DNA of 64,000 nucleotides from Elstera sp043721315 (lineage in GTDB: Bacteria > Pseudomonadota > Alphaproteobacteria > Elsterales > Elsteraceae): positions 1 through 64,000 of the forward strand of contig JAYSQZ010000044.1 of NCBI GenBank assembly GCA_043721315.1, in the 5' to 3' direction. Below, piece by piece: positions 50,618 through 59,260 of this stretch. Below the pieces are notes generated by a model. The model was given only the letters and a program-made list of their open reading frames with translations, searched no databases and had not been told where the DNA came from. Position numbers and translations under genes: made by a program. Numbering within the stretch: the stretch's first letter is position 1; every line of letters begins with the position of its first letter.

Positions 50618-51997
50618 CTAACGCCTCACGCTCGCCCGTATCGCCGCAATCTTCACCTCAAACGCCGACCAATCGTCGGATGCGGCGATGGGCGACCAAA
50701 GGGCTTCCACGTCCTCAATCGGCAGATCGACAAGGCTTTCGCCAAGCGGCGGCAGTACCGCAGAATCGGCGCGGGTTTCGAAACCGAGGCGGATCGGGGC
50801 GAAGTCGGGGCGGTCGTACAGAGCGCTTTGTGGGCTGGCAGCAGCGCGCGTGGCATCGCCGCCAACCCAATCGAAAATCGTTTGCTCGAACCCCGCCTGC
50901 GTCTCCAGCAGAACCTGATAGAGGCCGGACAAAAACGCCAAATCGGCGTCGAGATCGCCCGGCACGAGGCCCAAGCGCTTAAACCATGCGGCGCGTAAAG
51001 CGGGGCGGAACAGGTCTTGAAACCGCTCCAACTGCGCCCCCAAATCGGCTTCCGGGGCGAAGTCCATCAGGCATTCGGCGAAGCGTTCCAGGTTCCACAG
51101 CAGTGCGCTGGGCTGACGGCCATAAGCGTAAAGGCCGGTTTCGTCGAAGTAGGCAGCCGTGAAGCGCGGATCGTAGGTTTTCAGAAACCGCCAGGGGCCG
51201 TAATCAAAACTCTCGCCGGTGATGGTGATATTATCGGTATTCAGCACGCCATGAACGAAGCCCGCCGCCATCCACTGCGCGCCCATCTGGGCAACCGCTG
51301 CCATGACTTCGGCCAGCAGTGTTAGCGCGGGCGTGGGGCCGGGGGCCACCTGCGGCCAATAGGTTGCCAGCGCGTAGTCGATCAACCGCGCTATAGCCTC
51401 GGTCTGGCCCAAATAAGCCAAGCGCTGAAACGTGCCGATGCGGAGATGAGAATGGCTGAGGCGCACCAGCACGGCAGCGCGCGTTGGGCTTGGCTCGTCC
51501 CCCCGCTGAAGCGCCTCGCCGGTTTCGATCAGGCTGAAACTTTTGGACGTGGTGACGCCACGCGCCTCCAACAGTTCGGTCGCTAGAATCTCGCGCACAC
51601 CGCCCTTCAGCGTTAGCCGCCCATCGCCCGCGCGGGAGTAGGGCGTGCGCCCGCTACCCTTGGTGCCAAGGTCCAGCAAACGGCCTGCCGCATCATACAA
51701 CTGGGCGAACAGAAAGCCGCGCCCATCGCCTAAGTCCGGGTTGTAGTGGCGAAACTGATGACCGTGATAGCGTAAGGCCAGCGGGGCCTCGAAACTGCCC
51801 GGCAGCGGCTGGAAGCGCCCGAAGTGATCAATCCACTCCGCCTCGGTCAGGGTGCCAAGTCCCACCGTTTCCGCCGCGCGCTGATTGCGCCAACGCAAGA
51901 CGTGCTGCGGGAATGCCGCAGCCTGAACGGGATCGTAGAAATCCTGCCCCAGCGTGCTATGGGCGCGGCTGGGGCAATAATGGGGCGCGGGCGGCAC
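50618..51997 (-). CDS. selO: Protein adenylyltransferase SelO (YdiU family)
   Basis: Pseudokinase-fold enzyme that AMPylates proteins in redox stress, 459 residues. Conserved segments are RYHGHQFRHYNPDLGDGR, LDLGTKGSGRTPYSR with the Lys that binds nucleotide, GVREILATE, and HGVLNTDN / DYGPWRF with the catalytic Asp and metal ligands. The C-terminal Cys seen in many SelO proteins is not obvious here (tail ends in basic residues). GTG start, nine bases after the stop of the metallophosphatase-like gene, so the pair is likely co-transcribed. Confidence 0.93.
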   Translation of the reverse strand: MPPAPHYCPSRAHSTLGQDFYDPVQAAAFPQHVLRWRNQRAAETVGLGTLTEAEWIDHFGRFQPLPGSFEAPLALRYHGHQFRHYNPDLGDGRGFLFAQLYDAAGRLLDLGTKGSGRTPYSRAGDGRLTLKGGVREILATELLEARGVTTSKSFSLIETGEALQRGDEPSPTRAAVLVRLSHSHLRIGTFQRLAYLGQTEAIARLIDYALATYWPQVAPGPTPALTLLAEVMAAVAQMGAQWMAAGFVHGVLNTDNITITGESFDYGPWRFLKTYDPRFTAAYFDETGLYAYGRQPSALLWNLERFAECLMDFAPEADLGAQLERFQDLFRPALRAAWFKRLGLVPGDLDADLAFLSGLYQVLLETQAGFEQTIFDWVGGDATRAAASPQSALYDRPDFAPIRLGFETRADSAVLPPLGESLVDLPIEDVEALWSPIAASDDWSAFEVKIAAIRASVRR

Positions 51998-52006
51998 TGC
52001 GGGCTA

Positions 52007-53131
52007 CTATTGGGGAAGCTGGCTTAACTGCGTGCGCCGCGCACCCAAGGCAGCGGCATAGGCTTCGATCTGAGTGCGAATGTCGGGATCTTCGGGGATC
52101 GTGCGATCCAGGCGGATTTGGTCGCCCTTCCACGCCTTCGGGTGGCCATCGCGATCAAACGTGACCGACAGTTTCCCCAGGTAATGACCGAAGGAGGCGG
52201 CTTGCGCGACCAGCACGGGCTTCCCCGCCGGGCCGCTAACAACTTGCGGCGCCCCTGCGGGCGGTGCGCCCGCCTTCGCGCCCTTGCCGGACACGCCGAT
52301 AATCACGTCGATCCCAGCGATGCGGGCCGCAATCTCCTTATCCTTCTCAAACCCTGCGGAGGAAACCGCCACGACGGTTTTCGCCCCCATAAAACCCAAC
52401 TGCTTTAGCCAGAACGCGGCTTTCGCTTCAATCGGCGAGAACAGCACCCCCGGCGAGGGTTTGGATTTTTGCGGGGTATTGAGGTCGGCAATCCCAAGCA
52501 ACCCAAGGCGCTGCGCCCCCCGGTCGGTCGAAAGCATCGGATAGATTTGGTCTTTCAAAAAGGGGTCGCGGTCGGTGCTGATATTCGCGCCCAAAACTGG
52601 GAATTGCGCCGTGCGGATGAACTTACCCAACACTTCGGAGCCTTCGGAAAATTCCGCCGGGCCTGCCGCCATAGCATCGAAACGGGCGCGGTTCATCAAC
52701 TCGGCCAGCACATCCTGCTTATGCTGACTCCAAAACGCCGTCCCGCCGAACTGACCGCCGGCATCCAGCAGCAACACGGTGCCCGCGCGCGCGCGCTCCA
52801 CATTCGCTTGACCGGCAAGGCGCGCGAGACCACCTAGGCAGGCATCTGTTGCGCGCTCTTCCAGCGTACACGGCGTACCATCGGCCTTCGACGGCTCCAT
52901 GCGGGACGCAACGTCGCCGGTAAACAACAGGGTTAAGGTGGTATCCGCCCGCGCGGTCTTGCCCAGGGCGAGCGGCATCAGCACGCCGAGCGCAACGCCA
53001 AGCCCGACGGTAATCCCCAACCCACGCCGGGGGCTGATGCGCCAATAGCGGTGCTCGTCCTCACGCGGCGGCAATGCCAGCTCGACAAGGCGCTCGGCCA
53101 GCGCATCAATTCCAGTCGGCATCGGAACCAT
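52007..53131 (-). CDS. Degenerate 5'-nucleotidase/UshA-like protein with membrane anchor
   Basis: 374 residues from ATG 53131 (a GTG at 53143 is possible). An N-terminal cytoplasmic region of about 40 residues is followed by one hydrophobic segment (about 42-62). The rest resembles the metallophosphatase domain of UshA/5'-nucleotidase proteins (LTLLFTGDVASR, LLDAGGQFGG, FPVLGANIS, GLLGIADL), but metal motifs are damaged: the TNDxHG position reads TGDVAS, DAGD reads DAGG, GNHEFD reads AGPAEFS and the GHTH site reads GVSGKG. It is therefore probably not an active phosphatase and may bind a nucleotide or partner. Its coupling with SelO, which uses ATP, is suggestive. Confidence 0.75.
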   Translation of the reverse strand: MVPMPTGIDALAERLVELALPPREDEHRYWRISPRRGLGITVGLGVALGVLMPLALGKTARADTTLTLLFTGDVASRMEPSKADGTPCTLEERATDACLGGLARLAGQANVERARAGTVLLLDAGGQFGGTAFWSQHKQDVLAELMNRARFDAMAAGPAEFSEGSEVLGKFIRTAQFPVLGANISTDRDPFLKDQIYPMLSTDRGAQRLGLLGIADLNTPQKSKPSPGVLFSPIEAKAAFWLKQLGFMGAKTVVAVSSAGFEKDKEIAARIAGIDVIIGVSGKGAKAGAPPAGAPQVVSGPAGKPVLVAQAASFGHYLGKLSVTFDRDGHPKAWKGDQIRLDRTIPEDPDIRTQIEAYAAALGARRTQLSQLPQ

Positions 53132-53275
53132 AATCAGTCTCACTTCAAGGTTTTAGCTAAAATCGCTAAGACTTCGGATTCACAGACGTAATACGTAGCG
53201 CAATCTCATCGGCTTGCCAATGCCCTTCTAGCGCGCTTGGATAGCAACCCTACACCGCACTCAGGAGATAAGGAT

Positions 53276-54223
53276 TTGACCCTGCTGCTCACAACCTCCG
53301 GCGACCCGGCCCCTGGCGACTTAGTTCCCTGGCTGAACGCGCTCAAAACCCATCTGCCAGGGCGTGACGTTCACCTATGGGGCCAGACCGACGCGGCAAC
53401 GCTGGCCCAAATCCCCTACGCACTGGTCTGGCGGCCCCCGGCAGATTTCTTTGACGGGCTGACGGGATTGAAGGCGATTTTCAACCTCGGCGCGGGGGTG
53501 GATGCGTTGCTAACCCATCCGGCGCTGCCCGCAAACGTGCCGATTGTGCGGATTGTTGATGGCGGCATGGCGGCGCAAATGGCCGACTATGCGTTGTACG
53601 GGGTTCTACACGTTCACCGCCGGTTCGATACGATGGCCGACCAGCAAAAACGCCACGTGTGGGCTGATCCCGGTATCTGCGACCCAGCGGAAACCCGCGT
53701 CGGCCTTCTCGGCTTGGGCGCGCTTGGGCTGGGGGTGATCGAAAAGCTACGGCCCTTCGGCTTTCCGCTGTCGGGCTGGAGCCGGAGTTTTCGGGCGGTT
53801 GACGGCGTGCAAACCTATGCGGGGCTGGATAGCCTGCCGGCGTTTCTCGCCACCTGCGACGTGTTGATCGTGCTCCTGCCGCTGACCGACGACACGCGCA
53901 ATCTGCTGTCAGCGGAACGCTTGGCGCTGTTGCCGGAGGGGGCGAGCCTCATCAATCTCGCGCGCGGCGCGTTGGTCGATGAAGCCGCCCTGCTGGACCG
54001 GCTTAAGTCCGGCGCGCTACGCTTTGCGCTGCTGGACGTGTTTCATACCGAACCACTGCCGCAGGATCACCCGTTCTGGAGCCATCCGCGCGTGATCCTT
54101 ACCCCCCACGCCTCGGCGGCGACCTTGCCGGGTCCGGCGATCGCGCAAATCGCCGCCAATATCGCCGCCTTCGAGCGCGGGGAGCCGATGGTGGGGGTCG
54201 TGGATCGAGCTAGTGGTTATTAG
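53276..54223 (+). CDS. GhrA-like D-2-hydroxyacid dehydrogenase
   Basis: Reduces glyoxylate, hydroxypyruvate or similar 2-oxoacids with NAD(P)H. 315 residues from TTG 53276, preferred over an upstream TTG (53237) because AGGAG lies eight bases before it and the length then equals GhrA (312). The dinucleotide fold VGLLGLGALG is near 142; catalytic Arg is in NLARGALVDE, Glu in FHTEPLPQDHPFW and His in LTPHASAAT. Confidence 0.92.
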   Translation: MTLLLTTSGDPAPGDLVPWLNALKTHLPGRDVHLWGQTDAATLAQIPYALVWRPPADFFDGLTGLKAIFNLGAGVDALLTHPALPANVPIVRIVDGGMAAQMADYALYGVLHVHRRFDTMADQQKRHVWADPGICDPAETRVGLLGLGALGLGVIEKLRPFGFPLSGWSRSFRAVDGVQTYAGLDSLPAFLATCDVLIVLLPLTDDTRNLLSAERLALLPEGASLINLARGALVDEAALLDRLKSGALRFALLDVFHTEPLPQDHPFWSHPRVILTPHASAATLPGPAIAQIAANIAAFERGEPMVGVVDRASGY

Positions 54224-54230
54224 ACACCCC

Positions 54231-54692
54231 TCAAACCAAGCGCCGATCAAAGATAAACGGATCGGAACGGTCGTGAGCGATCAAGCGCGATAGGGGGTGC
54301 GCGTGATTGACGATGATAGTGCGATCAGGCGCACCGTCGAAGGCGACGATGGCGGACGGCACTTGCAGCAACGCTCCTGTCCGGGCCTTGAGCCAGTTCG
54401 TTCCGATCTGCTGGGTGTAACCTTCATCGGCTTGCCAGTCTGGCGGCAATTGCCCCAACTCGATACCCTCAATCGGCACTTCCGCCGGTACCGAATAGCG
54501 AACCATCACCAGATCCGGGAGCAGCGTGGGATCTTCGATATGGACCAGCTTTTCTAAAACGCACAGTGCGGTCGATGTCGACGTATAGGTGATGGCGATG
54601 CCTTTATTGTTCCAGCGCCCATCGTTCTCAAGCCCATAGCCGCCATCGAAGACATTGGCGTACCGGCGTGTTGACAATCGCCATAAGAACAT
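54231..54692 (-). CDS. RES-domain toxin (NAD+-targeting)
   Basis: 153-residue RES-family toxin; characterised members degrade or modify NAD+ (e.g. MbcT, Res). The family core is visible: WRLSTRRYAN near the N-terminus, GRWNNKG (conserved Arg and Gly) near 24-30, then a TSTSTALCVLEKLVH segment with the conserved Ser and Glu. The ATG shares its A with the antitoxin stop (TGATG), fixing the start and indicating coupling. It is downstream of the antitoxin, as usual for this type. Confidence 0.9.
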   Translation of the reverse strand: MFLWRLSTRRYANVFDGGYGLENDGRWNNKGIAITYTSTSTALCVLEKLVHIEDPTLLPDLVMVRYSVPAEVPIEGIELGQLPPDWQADEGYTQQIGTNWLKARTGALLQVPSAIVAFDGAPDRTIIVNHAHPLSRLIAHDRSDPFIFDRRLV

Positions 54693-55126
54693 CAGGCCGC
54701 AGCGCCCCAAGCGATTTTTGCGAGAATTGTTTCAACGACGCGCGACCCAGCCTCGGTTTCAGCGACGTTAAGCGGCATGTCTGCGCCAAGTTCGGTGAGG
54801 GGCCGACGCAACCATCGATGCGCCTTCTCGCTGGAGTCAAAGGTTTGTTCGGCGATTGTTTGGATCCGCAGCAGGCGAACCGCGCGGTCGGATTCATCAA
54901 CAGTGAGGGGTTGCTCTTTCAAAGCTCGGTGGCGGCGGGTTCTTTGCGGAATGACGAACCGCTGAATTTCCTGATCGCTCAAGCCCGAAGCGGCCAGATG
55001 TCGCAGGATGGAAAGAGGGAGCCGCTGCCTGACAACATTGGCCAAATCGGCCTGGGATCGAACAATTGTCCCGAGAACCGATTGACCGCCGAGCTTCCGA
55101 CCAACCTCTTCAGAAACGGTGGGCAT
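54692..55126 (-). CDS. Xre/MbcA/ParS-type antitoxin (DUF2384)
   Basis: 144-residue antitoxin of the RES partner family. The N-terminal part (about 25-75) has helices expected for the Xre-like DNA-binding domain (LPLSILRHLAASGLSDQEIQRFVIPQRTRRHR), and the C-terminal toxin-binding domain carries the family hallmark of alternating helices around SEKAHRWLRRPLTELGADMPLNVAETEAG. GGGAG precedes the ATG by nine bases. It represses its own promoter in known systems; a matching inverted repeat lies upstream. Confidence 0.9.
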   Translation of the reverse strand: MPTVSEEVGRKLGGQSVLGTIVRSQADLANVVRQRLPLSILRHLAASGLSDQEIQRFVIPQRTRRHRALKEQPLTVDESDRAVRLLRIQTIAEQTFDSSEKAHRWLRRPLTELGADMPLNVAETEAGSRVVETILAKIAWGAAA

Positions 55127-55146
55127 GACGATTTTCTCCCAGGCAA

Positions 55147-55193
55147 CGGCAATATGCTTACCAATGTTTAGGCGGATTGCCGCGCCCTGACAA
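55147..55193 (-). promoter_or_regulatory. Promoter and operator of the RES-Xre pair
   Basis: On the minus strand TTGTCA (55193-55188) and TAAACA (55170-55165) are spaced by 17 bp. An inverted repeat, ATTGCCG (55176-55182) and CGGCAAT (55147-55153), straddles the -10 on the plus-strand reading. It is well placed for autorepression by the antitoxin. The remaining spacer to 55326 shows nothing else. Confidence 0.5.
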
Positions 55194-55326
55194 TTAAAAT
55201 CACCCTCGGGTCACGGCAACCGCCGTCACCCGTAGCACCTGTTTTTCCGGCGTCGGCCCAAAAGACCGCCCGTCCTAGAGAAGGCATGGCGAGTATCCGC
55301 GTGACGCCGTTGATAGGCAGAGGCGA

Positions 55327-55740
55327 TTAGGCGTGTTTGCGGGGGCGTCCGCCCTTGGCCCCGTTCGTCCGGGCGGCAGCCGATTTAGCGGGGGATGTTA
55401 CGCGCCCAGCTTGGCGAGCGAGCGCTTTATTCATCCAATCCCGCGTCCCAAACACCCCGGCAACGAGGGCAGGGACGTAAAGGTCAATGCTCAGTTTCGG
55501 CCAATGAAGGTTGAACCCCATCCCGCTGACCTCGACAGCTTCCAGATCATCAGCGCTGGCCTTAGTGAGGTCTTGAACAAGAGCGGCTGGGAACATGTAG
55601 GTGCAGCCGTTAGCCAACTCTACCGTTACGCGAGCCGCCTTGCGGTCATAGCGCGCAGAGATGGCGCGCGGCTCCTCCTCCAGCATTGCCTTCCCAAGGG
55701 CTTCCGCCGCAGCGAACTCTGCGTCAGTCAGATCTGCCAT
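55327..55740 (-). CDS. DUF2442-family protein
   Basis: 137 residues. The DUF2442 core lies at about 30-95 (a short beta/alpha fold with LANGCTYMFP and GMGFNLHWPKLSIDLYVPAL); the C-terminal 35 residues are basic and rich in Ala/Gly/Lys/Arg, ending in RPRKHA, which could contact nucleic acid. It follows a DUF4160 gene with a 17-bp overlap. The DUF4160/DUF2442 pairing recurs in bacteria and looks like a toxin-antitoxin or regulatory module, but the biochemical function is not known. Confidence 0.85.
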   Translation of the reverse strand: MADLTDAEFAAAEALGKAMLEEEPRAISARYDRKAARVTVELANGCTYMFPAALVQDLTKASADDLEAVEVSGMGFNLHWPKLSIDLYVPALVAGVFGTRDWMNKALARQAGRVTSPAKSAAARTNGAKGGRPRKHA

Positions 55741-55972
55741 GGATCAGTTCCCATTCCCTTAAGAACACGTCGCGGCGCTCTTCAACGTCCGACATCAGCC
55801 GCCGCATGTCGGATTTCTTGATACCGACCACATAGACAAGGTGTGGACGGTCATTAGGCCCGTAAAGGTTGATCTTCGCTTGCCCCGCTCCGGTAATGTG
55901 AACATGCGCCGGGTCGTGGTCAGCCCTGTAAATCACAAACCGAAAACCATGGGCGCGGTGGATAACAACCAT
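55724..55972 (-). CDS. DUF4160-family protein
   Basis: 82 residues, normal for the family. The hallmark segment DHDPAHVHITG at about 18-28 is followed by a small alpha/beta fold and a C-terminal helix (DVEERRDVFLREWELIHG). First gene of the pair with DUF2442, overlapping it by 17 bp. Known context in other bacteria suggests a partner or antitoxin-like role; this is unproven. It lies 64 bases after hslO on the same strand. Confidence 0.85.
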   Translation of the reverse strand: MVVIHRAHGFRFVIYRADHDPAHVHITGAGQAKINLYGPNDRPHLVYVVGIKKSDMRRLMSDVEERRDVFLREWELIHGRSD

Positions 55973-56024
55973 AGATCACAAAGTAACCTAACCGTTGGGT
56001 TTATGGAAGAGGCGCTTTGGTAAC

Positions 56025-56045
56025 GAGCCTCAGCCGCTAAGGCTC
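56025..56045 (-). terminator. Hairpin at the end of hslO
   Basis: Arms GAGCCT and AGGCTC with a 9-base loop spanning the hslO stop codon. There is no T-run, so it may be an attenuator or stabiliser rather than a strict terminator. Confidence 0.35.
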
Positions 56046-57014
56046 TTCCCCAATTACCTCTAGCTGTTCCAAATCCGCATCATCGAACAGGTGGCGGGTG
56101 GAGCAGAACTCGCAGACCGCCGACACGACGCCATCGACGCGCAAATGCTCGCGGTCTTCCATCGGCAAGGACAGCAGCACGCGGGCGACCCTGCCACGGG
56201 AGCAGCGGCATCGGTCCATCAGGCGGTGGGGATCGCCGATGCTCGCGCCTTCTTCCGCGTGAAACAGGCGGAACAGCAGATCAGCGGACGGTAACTGCGG
56301 ATCGGTCAACTCGATGTCCGACAGCGTGCCAACCAGCGCCATCAGGTGATTCCAGGACTCATCGTCTTGCGTGGTTTCTCCGTCTTCGTCGGGCGCATCA
56401 AGCAGCGTGCGGGCAAACTCGGTGCCGCCGTCGCTGGGCAGGCGCTGCACTAACAGCGCGCCCGCGCGCCAGCCTTGGGCCGTGCGTTGAGCCGCGAGCC
56501 GCAACCCCGTGTCGATCTGTTCCGACTGGCGGAAATAATGCTGCACGCTCTCAACCAACCCGCCCGGTTGCAGCTCGACGATGCCTTGATAACGCTCCAT
56601 CTCCGCGCCTTGATCGACAGTGAAGGCCAGATAGCCTTTGCCCATAAGGGCTTCCACCCGCTCCGACGCCAACACGGGTCCGGTGGGGAGTTTATCCGCA
56701 TCGACCTGAGCATAGCCGCGCATGTGACCGCTGTGGGTCACGTCGGCCACCAGCATCCGCACCGCGCCGTCGCTTTTGGCTTGCAGCGTGAAGACGCCCT
56801 CGAACTTCAGCGCGCCCGCCAAAGCGGCTGCCACCGCCAGCGCTTCCCCCAACAGGGCCGCGACGGGTTCCGGGTAAGCGTGGCGCGTAACGATCTCGTG
56901 AAAGCTCGGCCCGAGGCGCACTAAGCGCCCGCGCACCGTGGCGTTTCGCAAGAAGAAGGGCAGCGTTTGATCGTCGGCAATGCCGAGATCGTTCGCCGCC
57001 AGTGGGTTACTCAT
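56037..57014 (-). CDS. hslO: Redox-regulated chaperone Hsp33
   Basis: Holdase activated by oxidation, 325 residues from ATG 57014. The frame is open far upstream through argF, but the ATG overlapping the argF stop in ATGA is natural, and the protein then starts like other Hsp33s. The C-terminal redox switch has the zinc-binding CxC (DRCRCS, about 266-271) and CxxC (CEFCS, about 300-304) motifs. The N-terminal domain (about 15-250) is the chaperone core. The argD-argF-hslO order is common in alphaproteobacteria. Confidence 0.96.
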   Translation of the reverse strand: MSNPLAANDLGIADDQTLPFFLRNATVRGRLVRLGPSFHEIVTRHAYPEPVAALLGEALAVAAALAGALKFEGVFTLQAKSDGAVRMLVADVTHSGHMRGYAQVDADKLPTGPVLASERVEALMGKGYLAFTVDQGAEMERYQGIVELQPGGLVESVQHYFRQSEQIDTGLRLAAQRTAQGWRAGALLVQRLPSDGGTEFARTLLDAPDEDGETTQDDESWNHLMALVGTLSDIELTDPQLPSADLLFRLFHAEEGASIGDPHRLMDRCRCSRGRVARVLLSLPMEDREHLRVDGVVSAVCEFCSTRHLFDDADLEQLEVIGEEP

Positions 57015-57919
57015 GCCAAGCACCATGCCAGAATACCTTTTTGGACGTGGAGCCGATTTTCGGCCTCGTCCCACACGAGTGATTGCGGCCCGTCGATCAC
57101 GTCTTCGGTTACTTCTTCGCCGCGATGGGCGGGCAGACAGTGCAGAAACACCGCCTCCGGCTTGGCGCAGGCCATCAGCGCTTGATCGACCGAATAGGGC
57201 GCGAGGAGATAGTTGCGGTTCGCCACCTCTTGCCCCATCGACACCCAAGTATCGGTGGTAACGAGATCGACCGCCGACACTGCCGCGCGCGCATCGGTGG
57301 TCACGCGAATGCTCGCGCCTTCCGCCTTGGCCCAATCGAGCAGGGCTTGCTTGGGCGCGAGCGCGCCGGGGGCGGCAATCCGAAGCTCGAACCCGAAGCG
57401 GGCGGCGGCATGGACCCAAGAGATACACACGTTATTCGCGTCCCCAATCCAGGCCACCGCTTTCCCAGCAATCGGGCCGCGATGCTCCTCGAACGTGAGA
57501 ATATCGGCCATGACCTGACAGGGGTGCCCCATATCCGTTAGCCCATTGATGACCGGAACCGAGCCGTGCGTGGCAAGATCAATCAGCTTCTGCGCGGGGC
57601 CAGTACGAATCATGATCGCATCGACGTAGCGGGAGAGGACTTTAGCCGTATCGGCCATCGTCTCGCCGCGCTTCAACTGCATCTCTTCTTGCCGCAGAAT
57701 GATAGTCTGGCCGCCAAGCTGCTTCATCGCCACTTCAAACGACACGCGCGTGCGGGTGGAGGCTTTTTCAAACAGCATGGCGAGGGTTTTACCCGCCAAA
57801 CGCGGCGCGGTGCCGTGCCCCGCCTTCAGCGCCGCTTTCATGCGGGCCGCATCGGTGAGAATGTCCCGCAGGGTGGCTGCGGGAAGTTGATCGAGGTCCA
57901 AAAAATGCTTAACGGTCAT
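57011..57919 (-). CDS. argF: Ornithine carbamoyltransferase
   Basis: Makes citrulline from ornithine and carbamoyl phosphate in arginine biosynthesis. 302 residues from ATG 57919; an open frame of 126 codons further upstream lies antisense-compatible inside argD and is not real. Motifs: FEKASTRTRVSFE (carbamoyl-phosphate binding STRT at about 51-54), GLTDMGHPCQ, and FLHCLPAHRGEEV with the ornithine-binding Cys. Four bases after argD. Confidence 0.98.
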   Translation of the reverse strand: MTVKHFLDLDQLPAATLRDILTDAARMKAALKAGHGTAPRLAGKTLAMLFEKASTRTRVSFEVAMKQLGGQTIILRQEEMQLKRGETMADTAKVLSRYVDAIMIRTGPAQKLIDLATHGSVPVINGLTDMGHPCQVMADILTFEEHRGPIAGKAVAWIGDANNVCISWVHAAARFGFELRIAAPGALAPKQALLDWAKAEGASIRVTTDARAAVSAVDLVTTDTWVSMGQEVANRNYLLAPYSVDQALMACAKPEAVFLHCLPAHRGEEVTEDVIDGPQSLVWDEAENRLHVQKGILAWCLA

Positions 57920-57923
57920 GGAA

Positions 57924-59144
57924 TTACGCCTGCACACCCCAGGCGCTAGCAACGGCTTCGATCGCCGCCAGCGCTTCTTGAATTTCGGTATCGCCGATCG
58001 TGAGCGGTGGCAGCAATCGCACCACATTATCGCCCGCCGCCACCGTGAGAAGGCCATGATCGCGCAAGCGTGCCTGCACTTCGCCATTCGGCACGACACA
58101 GCGTAGCCCAGAGAGCAACCCCTGGCCGCGCACTTCGGCATAGATTGCCGGGTGACGAGCGACGATCTGCGCGAGGCCGTGGCGGAATTTTTCCGCCGCT
58201 GCAACGACATGATCGAGGAACCCTGGTGCCAGAATAACATCCAGCACCGCATTGCCAATCGCCATCGCCAGCGGATTGCCGCCGAAGGTGGTGCCATGCA
58301 CGCCCGCCGTCATGCCCAGCGCGGCCCGTTCGGTCGCAAGGCACGCCCCAACCGGAAACCCGCCGCCGAGACCTTTCGCCAAAGCCATCACATCGGGGGC
58401 GACATTGGCCCACTCATAAGCGAACAGTTTGCCGCTGCGCCCAATGCCGCACTGCACTTCATCGAACAGCAACAGCAGGCCGAACTCGTCGCACACCTGC
58501 CGCAGCGCGTGCAGATACTCCGGCGCGCTAGACCGCGCGCCGCCTTCGCCCTGCACCGGCTCGATCATAATGCCGGCGGTTTCCGGCGTAATTGCCGCAC
58601 GCAACTCGTTGAGATTGGCGAAGGCAACCTGATCGAACCCATCGACCTTGGGGCCGAAGCCTGTAAGATATTTTTCCTGCCCGCCCGCTGCGATCGTGGC
58701 GAGCGTTCGGCCATGAAACGCGCCCTGAAGGCTAATCATTCGGTATTTCTGCGGATGCCCCTGGGAAGCGTGGAACTTGCGGATCATCTTAATACCGCAC
58801 TCCAGCGCTTCGGCGCCCGAATTACAGAAGAAAACGGTATCGGCAAAGCTATTCGCTACCAGCCGGTCAGCGAGCCGCGTTTGTTCCGGGATCTCATAGA
58901 GATTGGACAGATGCCAAGGCTTTTCCGCCGCCGCCTTCAGCGCTGCCACCAAGTGCGGATGGGCGTGGCCCAGAACCGTCACGGCGATGCCGCTGGCGAA
59001 ATCGAGGTATCGTCGCCCGTCCGAGCCGAACAGATAGGCCCCTTCGCCCGTCTCGAACGAAAGGTTGATCCTGCTGAACACGGGGAGCAGGCTCGGAATC
59101 ACGGCGTAATCCTCCAACACCTCAATCCGCCCGAAGCCAGCCAT
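57924..59144 (-). CDS. argD: Acetylornithine aminotransferase
   Basis: PLP-dependent class III aminotransferase, 406 residues, arginine biosynthesis. Motifs: FASGIAVTVLGHAHP (about 49-63), CNSGAEALECGIK, the PLP-binding Asp in LLFDEVQCGIGRSG and the Schiff-base Lys in VMALAKGLGGGFPVGA near 245. A short N-terminal stretch (about 1-17) is longer than in typical ArgD. First gene of argD-argF-hslO; its promoter lies in 59145-59260. Confidence 0.96.
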   Translation of the reverse strand: MAGFGRIEVLEDYAVIPSLLPVFSRINLSFETGEGAYLFGSDGRRYLDFASGIAVTVLGHAHPHLVAALKAAAEKPWHLSNLYEIPEQTRLADRLVANSFADTVFFCNSGAEALECGIKMIRKFHASQGHPQKYRMISLQGAFHGRTLATIAAGGQEKYLTGFGPKVDGFDQVAFANLNELRAAITPETAGIMIEPVQGEGGARSSAPEYLHALRQVCDEFGLLLLFDEVQCGIGRSGKLFAYEWANVAPDVMALAKGLGGGFPVGACLATERAALGMTAGVHGTTFGGNPLAMAIGNAVLDVILAPGFLDHVVAAAEKFRHGLAQIVARHPAIYAEVRGQGLLSGLRCVVPNGEVQARLRDHGLLTVAAGDNVVRLLPPLTIGDTEIQEALAAIEAVASAWGVQA

Positions 59145-59260
59145 TCCGGCCCGGCGCGAAAAAAGAGGAAGTATCAGGAGGGGGTTTCATCCTGTCAATC
59201 GCGGGGTAAGCGCAACCCCCGCGCGCCCCGCAGGGCTGCCCAGCAAATATGCTGCATTTC

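Noticed and set aside
53237..53275. TTG start at 53237 for the GhrA-like gene
   Set aside because: No Shine-Dalgarno upstream; the in-frame TTG at 53276 has AGGAG eight bases before it and yields the family length.
57015..57428. N-terminal extension of hslO into argF
   Set aside because: Low-complexity Arg-rich translation; the internal ATG overlaps the argF stop in a normal ATGA junction and gives the family length.
57920..58297. N-terminal extension of argF into argD
   Set aside because: The extension lies in a shadow frame of argD; ATG 57919 gives the standard length of 302 residues.
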